From Rhodopseudomonas sp. (GTDB lineage Bacteria > Pseudomonadota > Alphaproteobacteria > Rhizobiales > Xanthobacteraceae), in contig NZ_JACABA010000003.1 in assembly GCF_013377015.1 (NCBI RefSeq), forward strand, positions 157,510-221,509: 64,000 nucleotides of DNA. Direction: 5' to 3'. The translations under genes were made by a program, and so were the position numbers. Every line of letters begins with the position of its first letter. Positions within the stretch are counted from its first letter, which is position 1. Below the pieces are notes generated by a model. It made no database searches and was not told the origin of the DNA. It saw only the letters and a program-made list of their open reading frames with translations. Of the stretch, positions 9,116-17,781 are shown in pieces.

Positions 9116-9373
9116 ATGAACCGTCGGAAGCCTGTTCCCGCTTTCTGTAGCGAAGCGGAGGAACGGAAATTCTGGGAATCCCACAACTCGACCGACTATG
9201 TCGACTGGAGCGATGCTCCGCGCGTCCGCTTCCCCAACCTGAAGCCATTGACCACCGCGATTTCGCTGCGGCTGCCGGTCAGCCTGCTCGAGCAGATCAA
9301 GATCGCCGCCAACAAGCGCGACGTACCGTATTAGTCGCCGATCAAGATCCGGCTGGCGGAGAAGGTGGGATAG
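9116..9373 (+). pseudogene. CopG-type antitoxin truncated by an in-frame TAG
   Basis: The frame from ATG 9116 (preceded by AAGGAG) reads 72 residues of a CopG_antitoxin (PF12441-type) protein: EERKFWESHNSTDYVDWSDA, then TAISLRLPVSLLEQIKIAANKRDVPY, then TAG at 9332-9334. Family members continue with Gln-Ser-(L/I)-(L/I)-K...LAEK; reading through gives S-P-I-K-I-R-L-A-E-K-V-G and a second stop at 9371-9373. The TAG is therefore best explained as a CAG (Gln) to TAG change that removes the last ~13 residues of the ribbon-helix-helix. No partner toxin is adjacent. It could still be expressed as a shortened protein. Confidence 0.7.
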
Positions 9374-9422
9374 GCCCGTCGGCAAGAAAGAACACCCGCC
9401 GATTTGACGGCGCGACGTCGTG

Positions 9423-9449
9423 GTATTACCCTTCCCAAAATCGTAATAC
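9423..9449. promoter_or_regulatory. inverted repeat, probable VapB operator
   Basis: GTATTAC (9423-9429) and GTAATAC (9443-9449) form a perfect 7-bp inverted repeat with 13 nt between arms, so the half-sites are 20 bp apart, about two helical turns. It ends 11 nt before the antitoxin start, the usual place for an autoregulatory VapB/VapBC operator. Confidence 0.6.
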
Positions 9450-9460
9450 GGGGGCATCCA

Positions 9461-9718
9461 ATGACCACGACCGTGACCATTAAAGGGCAGGTGACGTTGC
9501 CCAAGAAGGTGCGCGACGCAGCCGGCATCAAGCCCGGAGACAAGGTCGAGGTCCGCAACACTGCGTCGGGCGGAATCTATATTGGAAAATCCGGTTCCGA
9601 GGGAGCCTATCTTAAAAAGCTTCAAGCGATCGCGAAACGCTATCCGATCCGCGGCGGGACGACGGATGAGATCATGCGCGAACTGCGAGGCGACCCCGCG
9701 GACGACTACAAGAAATGA
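9461..9718 (+). CDS. vapB: AbrB-family antitoxin (VapB type)
   Basis: 85 residues. N-terminal swapped-hairpin AbrB/MazE DNA-binding domain (TVTIKGQVTLPKKVRDAAGIKPGDKVEVR) and a flexible C-terminal tail (RGGTTDEIMRELRGDPADD) expected to wrap the toxin. ATG at 9461 follows ACGGGGG and fits the AbrB domain start; an in-frame upstream start at 9404 would include the operator. Its last codons overlap the toxin start as ATGA. It neutralises VapC and probably represses its own promoter through the inverted repeat at 9423. Confidence 0.85.
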   Translation: MTTTVTIKGQVTLPKKVRDAAGIKPGDKVEVRNTASGGIYIGKSGSEGAYLKKLQAIAKRYPIRGGTTDEIMRELRGDPADDYKK

Positions 9719-10116
9719 CGCTGGTCGACACCAATATTCTGATCGACATTTTGTCGAGTGATCGAAATTGGCAATTGTGGTCCGCCTCGGCATTGCGACA
9801 GCAGTCGCAGCATGGACTGCTTTTGATCAACGAAATCGTCTATGCCGAATTGTCCGCCCGCTATACCAGCCAGCAGCAACTGGATGCGGCCATCGACTTG
9901 CTTGAACTTCACTTCGAGTGGATTCCGAAGTCAGCCCTGTATCTCGCCGGCCAGACCTTCAACAACTATCGCCGCGCCGGCGGGATCCGGACCAGCATCC
10001 TGGCCGATTTCTTCATCGGAGCTCACGCAGCCGCGGCAAGAATTCCAATCCTGACCCGCGACACCGGGCGCTACCGGAGCTACTTTCCCGACGTCGAGCT
10101 GATCGCGCCGTCCTAA
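9715..10116 (+). CDS. vapC: PIN-domain toxin VapC
   Basis: 133 residues. PIN-domain ribonuclease with the acidic metal site in place: Asp5 (LVDTNILID), Glu40/Glu45 (NEIVYAE), Asp98 (ILADFFIGAHA) and Asp116 (TRDTGRY). VapC toxins cleave tRNA or rRNA; the target cannot be told from sequence. Starts inside the stop of vapB (ATGA), the standard coupled arrangement, and appears intact. Converges on ettA with only 10 nt between stop codons. Confidence 0.88.
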   Translation: MTLVDTNILIDILSSDRNWQLWSASALRQQSQHGLLLINEIVYAELSARYTSQQQLDAAIDLLELHFEWIPKSALYLAGQTFNNYRRAGGIRTSILADFFIGAHAAAARIPILTRDTGRYRSYFPDVELIAPS

Positions 10117-10126
10117 ACCTGAATTT

Positions 10127-11776
10127 CTACCGTGTCAGCTTCTTGTATTTCGCCCGATGCGGGATGATCGAGTCCTGCCCGAGCCTTCGCATCTTGTCCT
10201 TCTCGTAGTCCTGGAAATTGCCCTCGAACCATTCGACATGGGCGTCGTCCTCGAAGGCAAGGATGTGCGTGGCGATGCGGTCGAGGAACCAGCGGTCATG
10301 GCTGATGATCACGGCGCAGCCGGCAAAATCTTCCAGCGCCTCTTCCAGCGCGCGCAGCGTGTCGACGTCGAGATCGTTGGTCGGTTCGTCGAGCAGCAGC
10401 ACGTTGGCGCCGGATTTCAGCATCTTGGCGAGATGGACGCGGTTGCGTTCGCCGCCGGACAATGAGCCGACCTTCTTCTGCTGGTCGCCCCCCTTGAAAT
10501 TGAACGACGAGCAATAGCCGCGCGAATTGACCTCGCGCTTGCCGAGCAGGATCAATTCGTTGCCGCCGGAAATTTCCTCCCAGACGTTCTTGTTGCCGTC
10601 CAGGCTGTCGCGCGACTGGTCGACATAGCCCAGATGCACGGATTCGCCGACGGTGATGGTGCCCTTGTCCGGCTTTTCCTGCCCGGTGATCATCCGGAAC
10701 AGCGTGGTTTTGCCGGCGCCGTTCGGGCCGATCACGCCGACGATGCCGCCTGGCGGCAGCTTGAAGGTCAGGTTGTCGATCAGGACGCGGTCGCCAAACG
10801 CTTTGCTGACGCCCTCGACGTCGACCACGTTCTGGCCGAGCCGCTCGGCCACCGGAATCGTGATTTGCGCCGTCTGGGTCTGCTTCTCGCTGGCCTTCTG
10901 CAGCAGTTCCTCGTAGCGCGTGTAGCGCGCCTTGGACTTGGCCTGCCGCGCCTTCGGCGAGGCCGCGATCCATTCCTGTTCGCGCATCAAGGTGCGCTGG
11001 TGGGCGGCGTCCTCGCGGCCCTCCTGCTCCAGCCGCTTCTGCTTCTGTTTCAGCCAGGACGAGTAGTTACCCTCGTAGGGGATGCCCTTGCCGCGGTCGA
11101 GCTCAAGAATCCAGCTGGTGACGTTGTCGAGGAAGTAGCGGTCATGGGTGACGATCAGGATCGCGCCCGGATAGTTGCGCAGATGGCCTTCCAGCCATGA
11201 CACCGATTCGGCGTCGAGATGGTTGGTCGGCTCGTCGAGCAGCAGCAGATCGGGCTGGTCGAGCAACAGCTTGCACAGCGCGACGCGGCGACGCTCGCCG
11301 CCGGACAGCTTGGTGACGTCGGCGTCGTCGGGCGGGCAGCGCAGCGCGTCCATCGCCTGATCGACCTTGCTGTCGAGATCCCACAGGCCCTGGGCCTCGA
11401 TCTCGTCCTGCAGCTTCGTCATCTCGTCGGCGGTCTCTTCCGAGTAGTTCATCGCCAGCTCGTTGTAGCGATCCATGATCGCCTTCTGCTTGGCGACGCC
11501 GAGCATCACGTTCTCGCGGACGGTCTTCGCCGGGTCGAGCTGCGGCTCCTGCTCAAGATAGCCGACCCGGGCGCCGTCGGCGACCCAGGCCTCGCCGGTG
11601 TATTCCTTGTCGAGCCCGGCCATGATCCGGAGCAGCGTCGACTTGCCGGAGCCGTTGACGCCCAGCACGCCGATCTTGGCGTCAGGGTAGAACGACAGAT
11701 TGACGTTATCGAGCACTTTGCGGGTCGGGTAGGTCTTGGACAGACCCTGCATGAAATAGACGAACTGGCGAGCCAT
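10127..11776 (-). CDS. ettA: energy-dependent translational throttle protein EttA (ABC-F ATPase)
   Basis: 549 residues, two tandem ABC domains and no membrane segments. Walker A motifs are GVNGSGKST (residues 39-47) and GPNGAGKTT; signatures are [16 protein letters not shown] and [15 protein letters not shown]; both Walker B motifs read LLLDEPTN. The EttA arm region (about residues 95-140) and P-site linker ([23 protein letters not shown]) are present. EttA binds the ribosomal E site and gates elongation by ATP/ADP ratio. Start [12 protein letters not shown] at 11776 matches the family; the frame continues upstream without homology. Confidence 0.93.
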   Translation of the reverse strand: MARQFVYFMQGLSKTYPTRKVLDNVNLSFYPDAKIGVLGVNGSGKSTLLRIMAGLDKEYTGEAWVADGARVGYLEQEPQLDPAKTVRENVMLGVAKQKAIMDRYNELAMNYSEETADEMTKLQDEIEAQGLWDLDSKVDQAMDALRCPPDDADVTKLSGGERRRVALCKLLLDQPDLLLLDEPTNHLDAESVSWLEGHLRNYPGAILIVTHDRYFLDNVTSWILELDRGKGIPYEGNYSSWLKQKQKRLEQEGREDAAHQRTLMREQEWIAASPKARQAKSKARYTRYEELLQKASEKQTQTAQITIPVAERLGQNVVDVEGVSKAFGDRVLIDNLTFKLPPGGIVGVIGPNGAGKTTLFRMITGQEKPDKGTITVGESVHLGYVDQSRDSLDGNKNVWEEISGGNELILLGKREVNSRGYCSSFNFKGGDQQKKVGSLSGGERNRVHLAKMLKSGANVLLLDEPTNDLDVDTLRALEEALEDFAGCAVIISHDRWFLDRIATHILAFEDDAHVEWFEGNFQDYEKDKMRRLGQDSIIPHRAKYKKLTR

Positions 11777-11980
11777 CGTGATCCTTGGAAACCGTCGGAT
11801 GTGCGGAAATCGGGTTGTGGCTGATGTAGCGGCGCGGCCTGCAAAGGGCAACCCGAGCGACCCCGGTTAAGCAATGGTTCAGCCTAACGGCTGCAGAAAT
11901 CCGGTTAGAGACAATTCGAACCGGTTCTTAAGGACTTCATCGAACACTGGGAAGATGACTGCGAGCCCGGTGCGACTCGC

Positions 11981-12205
11981 GTGAGCGCTGAAGAAACGGC
12001 ACAAGCTATGGCAACCGCGACAACAACGTCTCCGCCCCCATTGGAGCAGGAGATGGACCAATCCACCCGTCCGTTGCAGGAAATCCGCGATTTCTGGCGG
12101 CAGTTCTTTTTCGCCGCGTTCAATCCCTATCGTCCCGAGCAGCATTACATGCGCGGCCCCGGACCGGCCTGGCGCGCCAAACACGGCAAAGCCAAGCATC
12201 CGTAA
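11981..12205 (+). CDS. hypothetical protein, small, start uncertain
   Basis: Up to 74 residues from a GTG at 11981; ATGs at 12008 and 12053 are alternatives, the last with GGAG 6 nt upstream (50 residues). The C-terminal part (LQEIRDFWRQFFFAAFNPYRPEQHYMRGPGPAWRAK-like composition) is aromatic and basic, and looks like real protein rather than a shadow. The frame also reads sensible protein upstream to a stop at 11906 but without a start codon. No family recognised. Confidence 0.45.
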   Translation: MSAEETAQAMATATTTSPPPLEQEMDQSTRPLQEIRDFWRQFFFAAFNPYRPEQHYMRGPGPAWRAKHGKAKHP

Positions 12206-12280
12206 TCAGGCTAAGTTTCTAGAGACACTGGCGGGACACGTGCCGTCATCCGGTGCGGACGACGGCCTTATCTGCTTGAA

Positions 12281-13459
12281 TCAGCGGATCGTGACCGGCG
12301 CCGGCAGTGGCGGCACCACCGTCGGCTGGGTGCCCGGAACCGACGGAAGCGACTGGGCGGCACCCGCCTGAACCGGCTGCGCCGAGGCGGTGGTGGTTGC
12401 GGGCGGGGGCGAACCGCCAGGCAGCACAACGACGCGAGTTCCGACCTTGACCCGATCGAACAGGTCGGAGACGTCGTCGTTCAGCATGCCGATGCACCCC
12501 GACGACACGAATTTTCCGATCGTCGAGGGCTGGTTGGTGCCGTGAATCCGATACACCGTGGAACCGAGATACATCGCGCGGGCGCCGAGCGGATTGCCGG
12601 GGCCGCCAGCCATGAAGCGCGGCAGATAGGGCTGACGCTCGATCATCTCGGTCGGCGGATGCCAATCCGGCCATTCGGCCTTGCGGGTGATCTTCTGCAC
12701 GCCGGTCCAGGTGAAGCCGTCGCGGCCGACCCGGACGCCGTAGCGGATCGCCCGGCCGTTGCCGAGCACATAATAGAGATAGGTATTCGGAGTATCGACG
12801 ACCAGCGTACCGGCCGGTTCCTTGGTGGGGAACGCGACTTCCTGCCGGCGCAGATTCGGCGCCAGCTGAACCGCGGTATCGGCTTCCGGCTGTTCGTCCG
12901 GCGGCAGCGCCGAGAGCACCAGCGGCCTGCCGTCACTGCCGACCGGCGGCTGTTGCGGCGGCTGCACCGATCCGGTGGCGCCCGGCAGACCGCCGACAGC
13001 TTCCGGCGGACGCAGGCCGCGGCCGTCGTTGCGATCGGCGAAGCCTGGCGCCGGAGCGCGGTCCGAATAGATGATCGACGGCGGCCCGGCCGGACGGCCA
13101 TAGCGCGGATCGTCGGGTGACATCACCGGCCCCTGCGGCGCATACCCGGGTTGCGGCGCGCGATCGGAATACACTGGCGGCGCCCCCATCGGACGGCCGT
13201 AGCGCGGGTCTTCAGGCGACATCACCGGGCCGGGCGGCGACAGCGCCACTGAGCCTTGCCCGCGCGACGAGTCTTCGTCGTCCAGCGCGTCGAAATCGGG
13301 AACCGAATCGGAGCCGCGACGGTATTCTGGCGGATACGGCGCAGGCGCGGTCACATACGCTCCAGGCGTCGCGGGATATCCCTGCGCACAGGCCAAAGAG
13401 GTACCACCCGCGACAGCCGCCACGGTCGCCAACAACGTCAAAATGCGTTTGTTCATCAT
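12281..13459 (-). CDS. L,D-transpeptidase (YkuD/ErfK family), secreted
   Basis: About 392 residues. Signal peptide (MNKRILTLLATVAAVAGGTSLACA), a long proline-rich linker carrying a duplicated GPVMSP(E/D)DPRYGRP...YSDRAP unit of about 35 residues, then a YkuD domain ending with HGTN and the catalytic SSGCIGM motif. Such enzymes make 3-3 crosslinks in peptidoglycan or attach outer-membrane proteins to it. A Pro/Ala-rich tail follows. Start at 13459 (two ATGs in tandem, 13459 and 13456) is chosen because the signal peptide begins there. Confidence 0.88.
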   Translation of the reverse strand: MMNKRILTLLATVAAVAGGTSLACAQGYPATPGAYVTAPAPYPPEYRRGSDSVPDFDALDDEDSSRGQGSVALSPPGPVMSPEDPRYGRPMGAPPVYSDRAPQPGYAPQGPVMSPDDPRYGRPAGPPSIIYSDRAPAPGFADRNDGRGLRPPEAVGGLPGATGSVQPPQQPPVGSDGRPLVLSALPPDEQPEADTAVQLAPNLRRQEVAFPTKEPAGTLVVDTPNTYLYYVLGNGRAIRYGVRVGRDGFTWTGVQKITRKAEWPDWHPPTEMIERQPYLPRFMAGGPGNPLGARAMYLGSTVYRIHGTNQPSTIGKFVSSGCIGMLNDDVSDLFDRVKVGTRVVVLPGGSPPPATTTASAQPVQAGAAQSLPSVPGTQPTVVPPLPAPVTIR

Positions 13460-13950
13460 AATTCGTTCATAGACCCAAGCCGACACCGGAACGTTAACGG
13501 GATGCCGGAGGATCGCGGCGCATTCAAGACGGTGCCGACAAAATAACGTCGATTTTCGAACAAAATCGCATGATTCCGAGGTTTCGGCGCTGCCCCGCCT
13601 GCAATTCGCGAAGCCTCCGATCCGTCAATCGCGACACGGACGCGAATGCAACTCGAACCCCCATGGCAAGCGCTTTCCGATGGCACGGCTCAGTTTCGCG
13701 CCCGACCAAAGCAGCCGCTCCGCGACGCGCGGTGCAGCTTGATGCACGCGACGCAGCTTCTGCGGCTGGGAATCGTCTGTCGTATTTTTCGCAGGCGGGT
13801 TTGCATCGTTGCGCTATTCTGAGCTGGTCTGATTCGCAGCGCGCCGACGTGTTTTGGCCCGCCGATGATCGACATGTTTCCATGCGTGGTCGCCGCGTTT
13901 TCGTTGCTCAAGTGTCTTCGTCAATAGCAAGCGAAGACGGAATACAGCCG
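13460..13950. other. 491-base divergent region
   Basis: Separates the leftward L,D-transpeptidase from the rightward gene at 13951. The downstream frame stays open back to 13570 and has an ATG at 13882, but residues encoded before about 13882 are compositionally unlike protein. It must hold two promoters; no clear -35/-10 pair, operator or RNA was recognised. Confidence 0.5.
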
Positions 13951-14748
13951 ATGCTTCCCGGATTCCGGTTTTTGTTTGCGGCGATTGTCCTGTCGGTCTC
14001 GATGCTGGTGTTTGGCCTTGGTGCCGCGGCACTGCTGCGCGCGGCGCACGAACAGTTCGTCAGCGCGCCGTCGCTGCGCGCGCCGCCGAGTTCGCTGTTC
14101 GCGCGACAAATCGATGCACCGACGCCGACGCTGAGCATGCTGCGGGTGGAAACACCCACGCCAGATCCGAAAGCGCCGGAACCGGCCAGCGTGACGACGC
14201 CGTCGCCCGAACTGACGGCGCTGGCTGCAACGTCGCCACCGCCGACTGCGGCGGCGCCGCAACCCGCCACGACCACAGCCAGCATCGCCACTTCGGCAAC
14301 CGGCCAGCGGGCGGTCGAAGCAGCGGCACAAGCTGAAACCCGGTCTCCTGAACCGGTGATTTTCAAGCCGAACGAACCGCAACAGTCGCAGCCGGCCAAA
14401 TCCGAACCGCCAATTCAGGCCGCGACCGATCTGGCGCCGGTTCCGCCGGCTGGCGCTGACGAGAGCAAGGTCGCCGTCGCCGACGAGCCGGCGCCGACCG
14501 ATCCGTTCGAACCCTATGCGGTCACCCCGCCGCCCGCTATTGCCCCCTCCTCGGCACCGCTGTCGGCGTCGGCCAGCGCAGCATCGGCAAGCGACACCAT
14601 TGCCAGCAGTCAGACCACGGCATCACCCGGGCAAGTCGTCAAGAAACCAACGCGGGCGAGACGGACGAAAAAGCACCGCCGGCGCGCCGCGCGGTCGCGT
14701 AGCGTTCGCCCGACCACGGTCGGGCCGTTCGGCTCGCCGCCCAGCTGA
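13951..14748 (+). CDS. membrane-anchored Pro/Ala-rich protein, function unknown
   Basis: About 265 residues from ATG 13951 (ATG 13882 would add 23). One N-terminal transmembrane segment (FRFLFAAIVLSVSMLVFGLGAAALLRAAHE, residues 4-33), then about 200 residues of low-complexity Pro/Ala/Ser/Thr sequence, and a very basic C-terminus (RARRTKKHRRRAARSR). The topology suggests a periplasmic linker-type protein anchored in the inner membrane. I recognise the N-terminal segment as conserved in Bradyrhizobium-type genomes but know no function. Confidence 0.6.
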   Translation: MLPGFRFLFAAIVLSVSMLVFGLGAAALLRAAHEQFVSAPSLRAPPSSLFARQIDAPTPTLSMLRVETPTPDPKAPEPASVTTPSPELTALAATSPPPTAAAPQPATTTASIATSATGQRAVEAAAQAETRSPEPVIFKPNEPQQSQPAKSEPPIQAATDLAPVPPAGADESKVAVADEPAPTDPFEPYAVTPPPAIAPSSAPLSASASAASASDTIASSQTTASPGQVVKKPTRARRTKKHRRRAARSRSVRPTTVGPFGSPPS

Positions 14749-14760
14749 GTCGCGCAGCGA

Positions 14761-15618
14761 TCAGGCCGGGCCGGTTGCGACCGGCGGCCCGTCCGGCAAT
14801 CCCCATTCGGACCATGAGCCATCATAGAGCGCCGAGCCGCGTACGCCGAGCCGGTAAAGCGCCAGCGTCAGAACCGCCGCAGAGACGCCGGAGCCGCAGG
14901 TGGTGACGATCGGCCGCGCCAGGTCGAGGCCCGCATTGTTAAACGCCGTGCGCAGCTCGTCGAGCGGCTTCATCGTGGCGGAGTCGGGATCGATCAGCTG
15001 ATTGTACGGCAGGTTGCGGCTGCCCGGGATGTGACCGGCGCGCAGGCCCGGGCGCGGCTCGGCGACGCTGCCCTCGAAACGGTTGCCGGCGCGGGCATCG
15101 ATCAGTTGTTCGACGCCCGAGCTGAGATTGGCGACCAGTTGTGCCTGGCTGCGAACAAAACTCGAGTCGAGCTTTGCGCTGAAACGGCCCGCCGCCGGCG
15201 ACGCCTTGCCGGACTCGATGGCGCGGCCTTCCGCCCGCCATTTCTTCAGGCCGCCGTCGAGCACGCGGATATTTCCATAACCGAACGACAGGAACATCCA
15301 CCAGGCGCGGGGCGCTGCGACCCAGCCGCCGGAATCATAGGCGACCACCGTATCGCCCGACGAAATGCCGAGCGCCTCGACATCGCGCGCGAACTGGCCG
15401 GCGTCCGGATACATATGCGGCAGCGGAGAACCATGATCCGACACCGCGTCGACATCGAAGAACACCGCGCCGGGAATGTGCGCGGCGAGATAGTCGTCGA
15501 ACGGCAACGGCAGCACGCCCGGCATCTTGAACGAGGCGTCAATGATCTTGACCTTGGGGTCGTCGAGATGGGCGGCGAGCCAGTCGGCGGAAACCAGCGG
15601 ATCGTCTTGCGATGTCAT
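14761..15618 (-). CDS. sseA: 3-mercaptopyruvate sulfurtransferase
   Basis: 285 residues, two rhodanese domains. The N-terminal domain is catalytically dead (AYDSGG in place of a Cys loop) and the C-terminal one carries the active cysteine Cys241 in TTCGSGVSAAVL; CGSGV(T/S)A is the mercaptopyruvate-type loop rather than the CRKG of thiosulfate rhodaneses. Transfers sulfur from 3-mercaptopyruvate to thiol acceptors. Start MTSQDDPLVS at 15618; family similarity begins here. Confidence 0.88.
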   Translation of the reverse strand: MTSQDDPLVSADWLAAHLDDPKVKIIDASFKMPGVLPLPFDDYLAAHIPGAVFFDVDAVSDHGSPLPHMYPDAGQFARDVEALGISSGDTVVAYDSGGWVAAPRAWWMFLSFGYGNIRVLDGGLKKWRAEGRAIESGKASPAAGRFSAKLDSSFVRSQAQLVANLSSGVEQLIDARAGNRFEGSVAEPRPGLRAGHIPGSRNLPYNQLIDPDSATMKPLDELRTAFNNAGLDLARPIVTTCGSGVSAAVLTLALYRLGVRGSALYDGSWSEWGLPDGPPVATGPA

Positions 15619-15653
15619 TGCGAGGTCCTCGGCGTTACCGCAGTGAAGGCGTC

Positions 15654-15721
15654 GTTGCCGGACTTGATCCGGCAACCTATCCTGTTTCGAAGATGATGGG
15701 CACGCGGGTCAAGCCCGCGTG
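15654..15721. repeat. paired REP-like hairpins with complementary loops
   Basis: Two stem-loops: GTTGCCGGA-cttga-TCCGGCAAC (15654-15676) and CACGCGGG-tcaag-CCCGCGTG (15701-15721). The loops are reverse complements of each other, so the second hairpin looks like the first in inverse orientation, as in bacterial interspersed mosaic elements. It lies between two genes of the same strand. Confidence 0.6.
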
Positions 15722-15733
15722 CGACGCCGTCCG

Positions 15734-16159
15734 TTAGTTCTTCGGCTGTTTCGGCAGCCAGGCCTCGACCGGACCGCCGGCATCGCGCCAGGCGGCGAAG
15801 CCGCCGGCGATATGCGCCACCGGCTTCAGTCCCATGTCCTGCGCGGTCTTCGCCGCCAGCGCCGAGCGCAGGCCTCCGGCGCAATAGAACACGAATTTCT
15901 TGTCGCCCTGAAACACCGGCTTGGCATAGGGGCTGTCCGGATCGATCCAGAACTCCAGCATGCCGCGCGTGCAGGCGAACGCGCCCGGAATCCGGCCGTC
16001 GCGCTCGATCTCGCGCGGATCGCGGATATCGACGATGACGACGTCGGCGCTGGCGCCTGCTTGATGCACGGCGATCGCCTCGGCGGCGCTGAGCGTCTCG
16101 ATCTGCGCATTGGCCTCGTCGAGCATCGCCTTGATGCCGCGGGTGATGTGCTGGGTCAT
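15734..16159 (-). CDS. rhodanese-like domain protein
   Basis: 141 residues, one rhodanese domain with catalytic Cys93 in FYCAGGLRSALA and the conserved IVDIRDPREIERDGRIPGA segment. It probably handles sulfane sulfur in the cytoplasm. Start at 16159 fits the domain; upstream codons have no homology. Its start lies 11 nt downstream of the GFA gene stop, so the two form an operon, and sseA follows after the REP-like hairpins. Confidence 0.85.
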   Translation of the reverse strand: MTQHITRGIKAMLDEANAQIETLSAAEAIAVHQAGASADVVIVDIRDPREIERDGRIPGAFACTRGMLEFWIDPDSPYAKPVFQGDKKFVFYCAGGLRSALAAKTAQDMGLKPVAHIAGGFAAWRDAGGPVEAWLPKQPKN

Positions 16160-16170
16160 TGTAAAGATCC

Positions 16171-16572
16171 CTACCTCGACGGAAATTCGGCGAACTGCGG
16201 AAGATCGTCGGTGATGCTGAACCACGGCGCCTTGCTGGCGACGTGGACGTGACATTGCGGCCGAACCCCGGGATCGCCGTCCAGGACGCCCAGCGGCACG
16301 CCATAATGCGCCGGATCAAAATCGAACTTGCTCAGCATCGGCGAACCGCACGCCGAGCAGAATCCGCGATGATTGCCGGGCGAGGACTCGTAGAACGTCA
16401 CGACATCTTCGCCTTGCACCCACGCAAAATCGCTCACCCGAACGCCGACGCGGCTACGGAATGCCGCCCCATGGGCTTTCCGGCAAACCGAGCAGTGGCA
16501 GTTCATCGGGCCGGACAGCTTGCCGTCGATCTGATATTTCACGCGCCCACACAGGCAACTGCCGCGCACCAT
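16171..16572 (-). CDS. GFA family (CENP-V/GFA domain) zinc protein
   Basis: 133 residues with the GFA zinc-binding pattern: Cys6 and Cys8 (GSCLCGRVKY), Cys25/27/30 (NCHCSVCRK) and a C-terminal pair in GFCSACGSP. The family is named for glutathione-dependent formaldehyde-activating enzyme, but most members have no proven reaction. Start at MVRGSCLCG (16572). Probably cotranscribed with the rhodanese gene; a thiol-adduct or sulfur role would suit both but is inference. Confidence 0.85.
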   Translation of the reverse strand: MVRGSCLCGRVKYQIDGKLSGPMNCHCSVCRKAHGAAFRSRVGVRVSDFAWVQGEDVVTFYESSPGNHRGFCSACGSPMLSKFDFDPAHYGVPLGVLDGDPGVRPQCHVHVASKAPWFSITDDLPQFAEFPSR

Positions 16573-16605
16573 CAGAAACTCCAATACAGCGACGCAGTTC
16601 GAGAG

Positions 16606-17781
16606 TTACCGCACCAGCTCTTTCATCGCGCCTTCGAGGCCTTCGAGCGTCAGCGGAAACATCCGCTCGGAGAACAGCCGACGGATGATCGTGGTGGATT
16701 CCGAATAGTCCCAGTGCCGCTGCGCCACCGGGTTGAGCCACACCGCATGCGGATAGGTTCGCGTCACGCGCTCCAGCCAGACCGAGCCGGCTTCCTCATT
16801 GACGTGCTCGACCGAGCCGCCCGGCACCATCACCTCGTAAGGCGACATCGAGGCGTCGCCGACGAACACCACCTTGTAGTCGTGCGGGTACTTGTGCAGC
16901 ACGTCCCAGGTCGGGGTGCGGTCGGTGAAGCGGCGGCGGTTCGCCTTCCAGACGCCTTCGTAGAGGCAATTGTGGAAGTAGAAATATTCCATGTGCTTGA
17001 ATTCGGTCTTCGCCGCCGAGAACAGTTCCTCGACTTGCGCAACGTGGGAATCCATCGAGCCGCCGATATCGAAGAACACCAGCACCTTGACGGCGTTGCG
17101 CCGCTCCGGCCGCATGTGGACGTCAAGATAGCCGTGATTGGCGGTTTCCTTGATGGTGGTGTCGAGATCGAGTTCGTCGGGTGCGCCGGTGCGGGCGAAT
17201 TTGCGCAACCGGCGCAGCGCCACCTTGATGTTGCGGATACCGAGCTCGACATTGCCGTCGAGGTCCTTGAACTCGCGCTTGTCCCAGACCTTCACCGCGC
17301 GCTGGTGCCGGCTCTTGTCCTGGCCGATCCGGACCCCTTCGGGATTGTAGCCCTCGGCGCCGAACGGCGAGGTCCCTGCGGTGCCGATCCACTTGCTGCC
17401 GCCCTGGTGCCGGCCCTTCTGTTCCTTCAAGCGTTCCCGAAGCGTCTCCATGAGCTTGTCCCAGCCCATCGCCTCGATCTGCTTCTTCTCTTCCTCGGTC
17501 AGATATTTCTCGGCCAGCTTCTTCAGCCATTCGGCCGGAATGTCCGCCTTCTCCATGCCTTCGAGCAGGCTTTCCAGCCCCTTGAACACGGTGCCGAACA
17601 CGCGGTCGAACTTGTCGAGATTGCGCTCGTCCTTCACCAGCGCCGAGCGCGACAGGTAGTAGAAATTCTCGATCGACTGCCCGGCGAGATCGGCGTCGAG
17701 CGCCTCCATCAGCGTCAGATATTCACGCAGGGTGACCGGAACCTGGGCATCGCGCAGCGATGTGAAAAATTGCAAGAACAT
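16606..17781 (-). CDS. VWA domain protein (CoxE/MoxR-partner type)
   Basis: 391 residues, cytosolic. N-terminal helical part, then a von Willebrand A domain whose metal site is the variant DIGGS (VLVFFDIGGSMDSH) with a later VGDASMSPYEV segment. Proteins of this kind usually partner a MoxR AAA+ ATPase in chaperone-like activation of metalloenzymes; such an ATPase (18310) lies nearby on the other strand with a GlsB-type gene between. Start MFLQFFTSLRD at 17781; the nine codons upstream are non-homologous. Confidence 0.85.
   Translation of the reverse strand: MFLQFFTSLRDAQVPVTLREYLTLMEALDADLAGQSIENFYYLSRSALVKDERNLDKFDRVFGTVFKGLESLLEGMEKADIPAEWLKKLAEKYLTEEEKKQIEAMGWDKLMETLRERLKEQKGRHQGGSKWIGTAGTSPFGAEGYNPEGVRIGQDKSRHQRAVKVWDKREFKDLDGNVELGIRNIKVALRRLRKFARTGAPDELDLDTTIKETANHGYLDVHMRPERRNAVKVLVFFDIGGSMDSHVAQVEELFSAAKTEFKHMEYFYFHNCLYEGVWKANRRRFTDRTPTWDVLHKYPHDYKVVFVGDASMSPYEVMVPGGSVEHVNEEAGSVWLERVTRTYPHAVWLNPVAQRHWDYSESTTIIRRLFSERMFPLTLEGLEGAMKELVR

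Noticed and set aside
11901-11930. CCGGTT...TTCGAACCGG resembling a tRNA T-arm
   Set aside because: No cloverleaf can be built around it; it is just a 6-bp hairpin.
11879-12199. 106-codon leftward frame opposite the 11981 gene
   Set aside because: No motif; the plus strand reading looks more protein-like, though confidence in either is limited.
13570-13950. Upstream extension of the Pro/Ala-rich membrane protein
   Set aside because: Residues before the membrane anchor look non-coding and lack a ribosome site; kept only as an alternative start at 13882.
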